This document shows positions 21,824 through 23,422 of a stretch of 23,422 nt of DNA, in pieces. Each line of letters opens with the position of its first letter. The stretch's first letter is position 1. Origin of the DNA: Pseudomonadota bacterium (GTDB lineage: Bacteria; Myxococcota; Polyangia; GCA-2747355; JACKDQ01); the NCBI GenBank assembly GCA_030591195.1, contig JAUVBO010000003.1, positions 1-23,422 on the forward strand, read 5' to 3'. The notes under the pieces were generated by a model. It was not told the origin of the DNA, searched no databases, and saw only the letters and a list, made by a program, of their open reading frames with translations. The translations under genes and the position numbers were made by a program.

Positions 21824-23188
21824 TCAGCGGGCGGCGGGGGTGACGCCGATGCCGGGTCCGAAGCGGGTCTCGAGCACCAGCGAGAGCTGGTTGTTGTGAC
21901 CCGAGCCGATGAAGTTGGTCGGCGGGCTGGTGATGCTGTCGGTGGTCTCGCGCTCGAAGTACCAGTAGTGCGAGTAGAGCAGCGCGACGCGGAAGCGCTT
22001 GTTGATCGCCCAGCGGGCTCCCGAGTGGATCGCCAGCAGATCGAACGACGGCGCCGAGACCTCGACGGTGTTGTCCGGCGAGGCGGAGTTGTCGTAGTGA
22101 AAGCCCGCCATCAGCTCGAGATCGATCGGCAGCGACGGTCGGACGATGAAGCCCGCACCGGTGTGAAACGAGTTGTGCAGGTTCTTCGGCGTGACGATCC
22201 CGTCCTTGAGGAACGTCGGCAGCAGCTCGCCCTCGGTGATCTTGGTCAGCTGCTCGTCGACCTGGGAGCTGAGGTAGAGGCGAAACTCGGCGCCGACCTC
22301 GAGCCACGGGGTGATGTCCCAGTGGGCGCCGATGCCGAAGATCCATGGCGAGATGATCGTGGTCTCGTGCCGGTTGTCGGTGAGCTGGTCGGCGATCCCG
22401 GCGCCGAGGGAGTTGGGATCGAGCTTGAGCGTCAGCGGGCCCTCGAGGGCGACGTCGTAGCGGGTCAGCATCATCAGGCCGATGCTTACCGTCCGGTGCG
22501 GCCAGATCTGCACGCCGAGGTTGAAGGCCGGCTTGATGTCGTCGCCCTCGAGGGTCAGCTCGGTCTCCTTGCCGAGGGTGGCGGAGAAGTCGGTGCCGTC
22601 GGCCAGCACCGGAAAGAACAGCGACCGGCGGCTGATGCGGATATAGACCGCGCTGGCGCCGAAACCGACGGCGAGCCAGTCGAGGGGCCGGTAGGCGAGG
22701 GCCCCGGTGAAGAAGGCCGAGAACAGGGTGCCGTCGATGATGTGGTAGCGGCCGGGCGAGTCCTCGCCGAACGAGGCCCCGGCGGCGTTGGGCACGTAGA
22801 CGCCGAGGGCCCCGACGATCTTCTCCGACCAGAGGTTGGTCGAGACGCCGATCATCGGGATCGGCGCGAAGACGTTCGCCCCCTGCTCGGGGAAGTAGCC
22901 GTCCTTGTCCACCGGGTCGGTCAGGTAGGGCTCGCTGCCCGGCCAGGGGTGGACGCGGATGTCGGTGCCGATGAACGCCGCGCCGAAGCTGATCATCACC
23001 TGGGTGCCGGGCAGCAGCGCCAGCGCCCCCGGGTTGTGGTAGATCGCCGAGACGTCGTCGGGGCGACCGATGGCCGCGCCCATCCCGTTCACCCGCGTCC
23101 CGAGCTCGGGGATGATGAAGCCCTGGGCGTCGGCCCGCTCCGAGACGGCCAGCATCCCGACGATCAACAGCAGCGACCACTTCTTCAC
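21824..23188 (-). CDS. FadL/TodX-type outer-membrane transport protein
   Basis: I chose the GTG at 23188: GGGAGG lies five bases upstream and the product begins MKKWSLLLIVGMLAVSERADAQ, a good Sec signal with cleavage after ADA. A longer frame from ATG 23395 has no ribosome binding site and would bury that signal. Mature residues GFIIPELGTRVNGMGAA and SAIYHNPGALALLPG match the N-terminal hatch region of FadL/OMPP1 porins, which take up fatty acids and other hydrophobic compounds; NPG stands where NPA is usual. Many amphipathic strands follow, ending SLVLETRFGPGIGV. First gene of a probable operon with the pseudo-M61 lipoprotein and perhaps the PEGA protein. Confidence 0.88.
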   Translation of the reverse strand: MKKWSLLLIVGMLAVSERADAQGFIIPELGTRVNGMGAAIGRPDDVSAIYHNPGALALLPGTQVMISFGAAFIGTDIRVHPWPGSEPYLTDPVDKDGYFPEQGANVFAPIPMIGVSTNLWSEKIVGALGVYVPNAAGASFGEDSPGRYHIIDGTLFSAFFTGALAYRPLDWLAVGFGASAVYIRISRRSLFFPVLADGTDFSATLGKETELTLEGDDIKPAFNLGVQIWPHRTVSIGLMMLTRYDVALEGPLTLKLDPNSLGAGIADQLTDNRHETTIISPWIFGIGAHWDITPWLEVGAEFRLYLSSQVDEQLTKITEGELLPTFLKDGIVTPKNLHNSFHTGAGFIVRPSLPIDLELMAGFHYDNSASPDNTVEVSAPSFDLLAIHSGARWAINKRFRVALLYSHYWYFERETTDSITSPPTNFIGSGHNNQLSLVLETRFGPGIGVTPAAR

Positions 23189-23234
23189 CGGAGCCTCCCT
23201 TTGATCAGCTTGATCTCGCAATCTATCACGAAAT

Positions 23235-23254
23235 GGAGCCACGGCTCCCGTGGC
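23235..23254. promoter_or_regulatory. Two overlapping, mutually exclusive palindromes upstream of the FadL gene
   Basis: GGAGCC/GGCTCC (23235-23240/23243-23248) and GCCACGG/CCGTGGC (23238-23244/23248-23254) are each perfect but cannot form together. They lie about 47-66 bases before the GTG. They could be an operator or a leader-RNA switch; the TSS is unknown. Confidence 0.35.
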
Positions 23255-23316
23255 CGTTGACGCGGTGATCAGCGCTTCGCGTGGGGCGGACGACAGAACG
23301 AGGTGTTGACGAGTCA

Positions 23317-23332
23317 GTGACCCGTCGGTCAC
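23317..23332. repeat. Short palindrome near the right end
   Basis: GTGACC (23317-23322) and GGTCAC (23327-23332) form a perfect 6-bp inverted repeat around CGTC, just before the ATG at 23334. It may be an operator for a divergent gene. Confidence 0.3.
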
Positions 23333-23333
23333 C

Positions 23334-23422
23334 ATGGTTTCCTGCTTCGAATCACTAGATGCGAAGGTGTTCATTGCTTTGGCGGTGGCCAGCAAAGGGG
23401 ATCTGCTTGTGGCCGGTGGCGC
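23334..23422 (+). CDS. Possible start of a divergent gene, cut by the window end
   Basis: An ATG at 23334 opens a frame that stays open to the end (29 codons). The last part reads LAVASKGDLLVAGG, reminiscent of the blade repeats of beta-propeller proteins common in myxobacteria. There is no visible signal peptide or ribosome binding site, and a stop lies upstream in frame at 23307-23309. It could be a fragment or chance. Confidence 0.2.
   Translation, partial: MVSCFESLDAKVFIALAVASKGDLLVAGG

Noticed and set aside
20085..23260. Long plus-strand frames opposite the pseudo-M61 and FadL genes
   Set aside because: Composition typical of antisense frames in high-GC DNA (Asp/Val/Arg/Leu-rich); the minus-strand reading has lipobox, signal peptide and domain motifs.
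23189..23395. N-terminal extension of the FadL gene to an upstream ATG
   Set aside because: It would place 69 polar residues ahead of a clear signal peptide; the GTG at 23188 has GGGAGG at proper spacing.

Overview
The window is high-GC bacterial chromosome with strong third-position G/C bias. It is rich in Sec-exported proteins and lipoproteins and has a PilZ/J-like/TPR fusion and a PEGA-domain envelope protein. Together these suggest a Myxococcota / deltaproteobacterial-grade Gram-negative, probably uncultured. This placement is inference; no rRNA or taxonomic marker is present. Most long reading frames antisense to the genes listed here are high-GC shadows.

Layout. 1-2301: 3' part of an alpha-2-macroglobulin-like thioester protein. 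2302-3179: gene-free, repeat-rich spacer with paired 54-bp and ~86-bp repeats and large palindromes. 3180-8111: two exported proteins with calcium-binding-like or helix-hairpin-helix domains and two lipoproteins of unknown function. 8236-8700: small TPR protein on the minus strand. 8874-14861: five-gene plus-strand operon. 14981-16231: exported DUF4015-type putative glycoside hydrolase. 16240-17383: small exported protein and a crotonase on the minus strand. 17491-18585: PilZ/J-like/TPR protein. 18598-23188: three minus-strand envelope genes: a PEGA outer-membrane protein, a pseudo-M61 lipoprotein and a FadL-type porin. A possible partial divergent ORF runs off the right end.

The central system is the operon at 8874-14861. 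It encodes PEP phosphomutase (with a fused nucleotidyltransferase-like domain), phosphonopyruvate decarboxylase, a separate nucleotidyltransferase, a 2-aminoethylphosphonate:pyruvate transaminase and a CDP-alcohol phosphotransferase. The last has a motif resembling eukaryotic choline/ethanolamine phosphotransferases. Read as a pathway: PEP to phosphonopyruvate, to phosphonoacetaldehyde, to 2-aminoethylphosphonate (AEP), to CMP-AEP, to an AEP-headgroup lipid. The operon therefore looks like a self-contained phosphonolipid system.

Other points of interest are an M1/M61-like lipoprotein whose zinc motif reads HRIAH instead of HExxH, a J-like domain with HPQ in place of HPD, and stop codons that repeatedly lie inside small hairpins. 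I see no CRISPR array, tRNA, rRNA or intact transposase.
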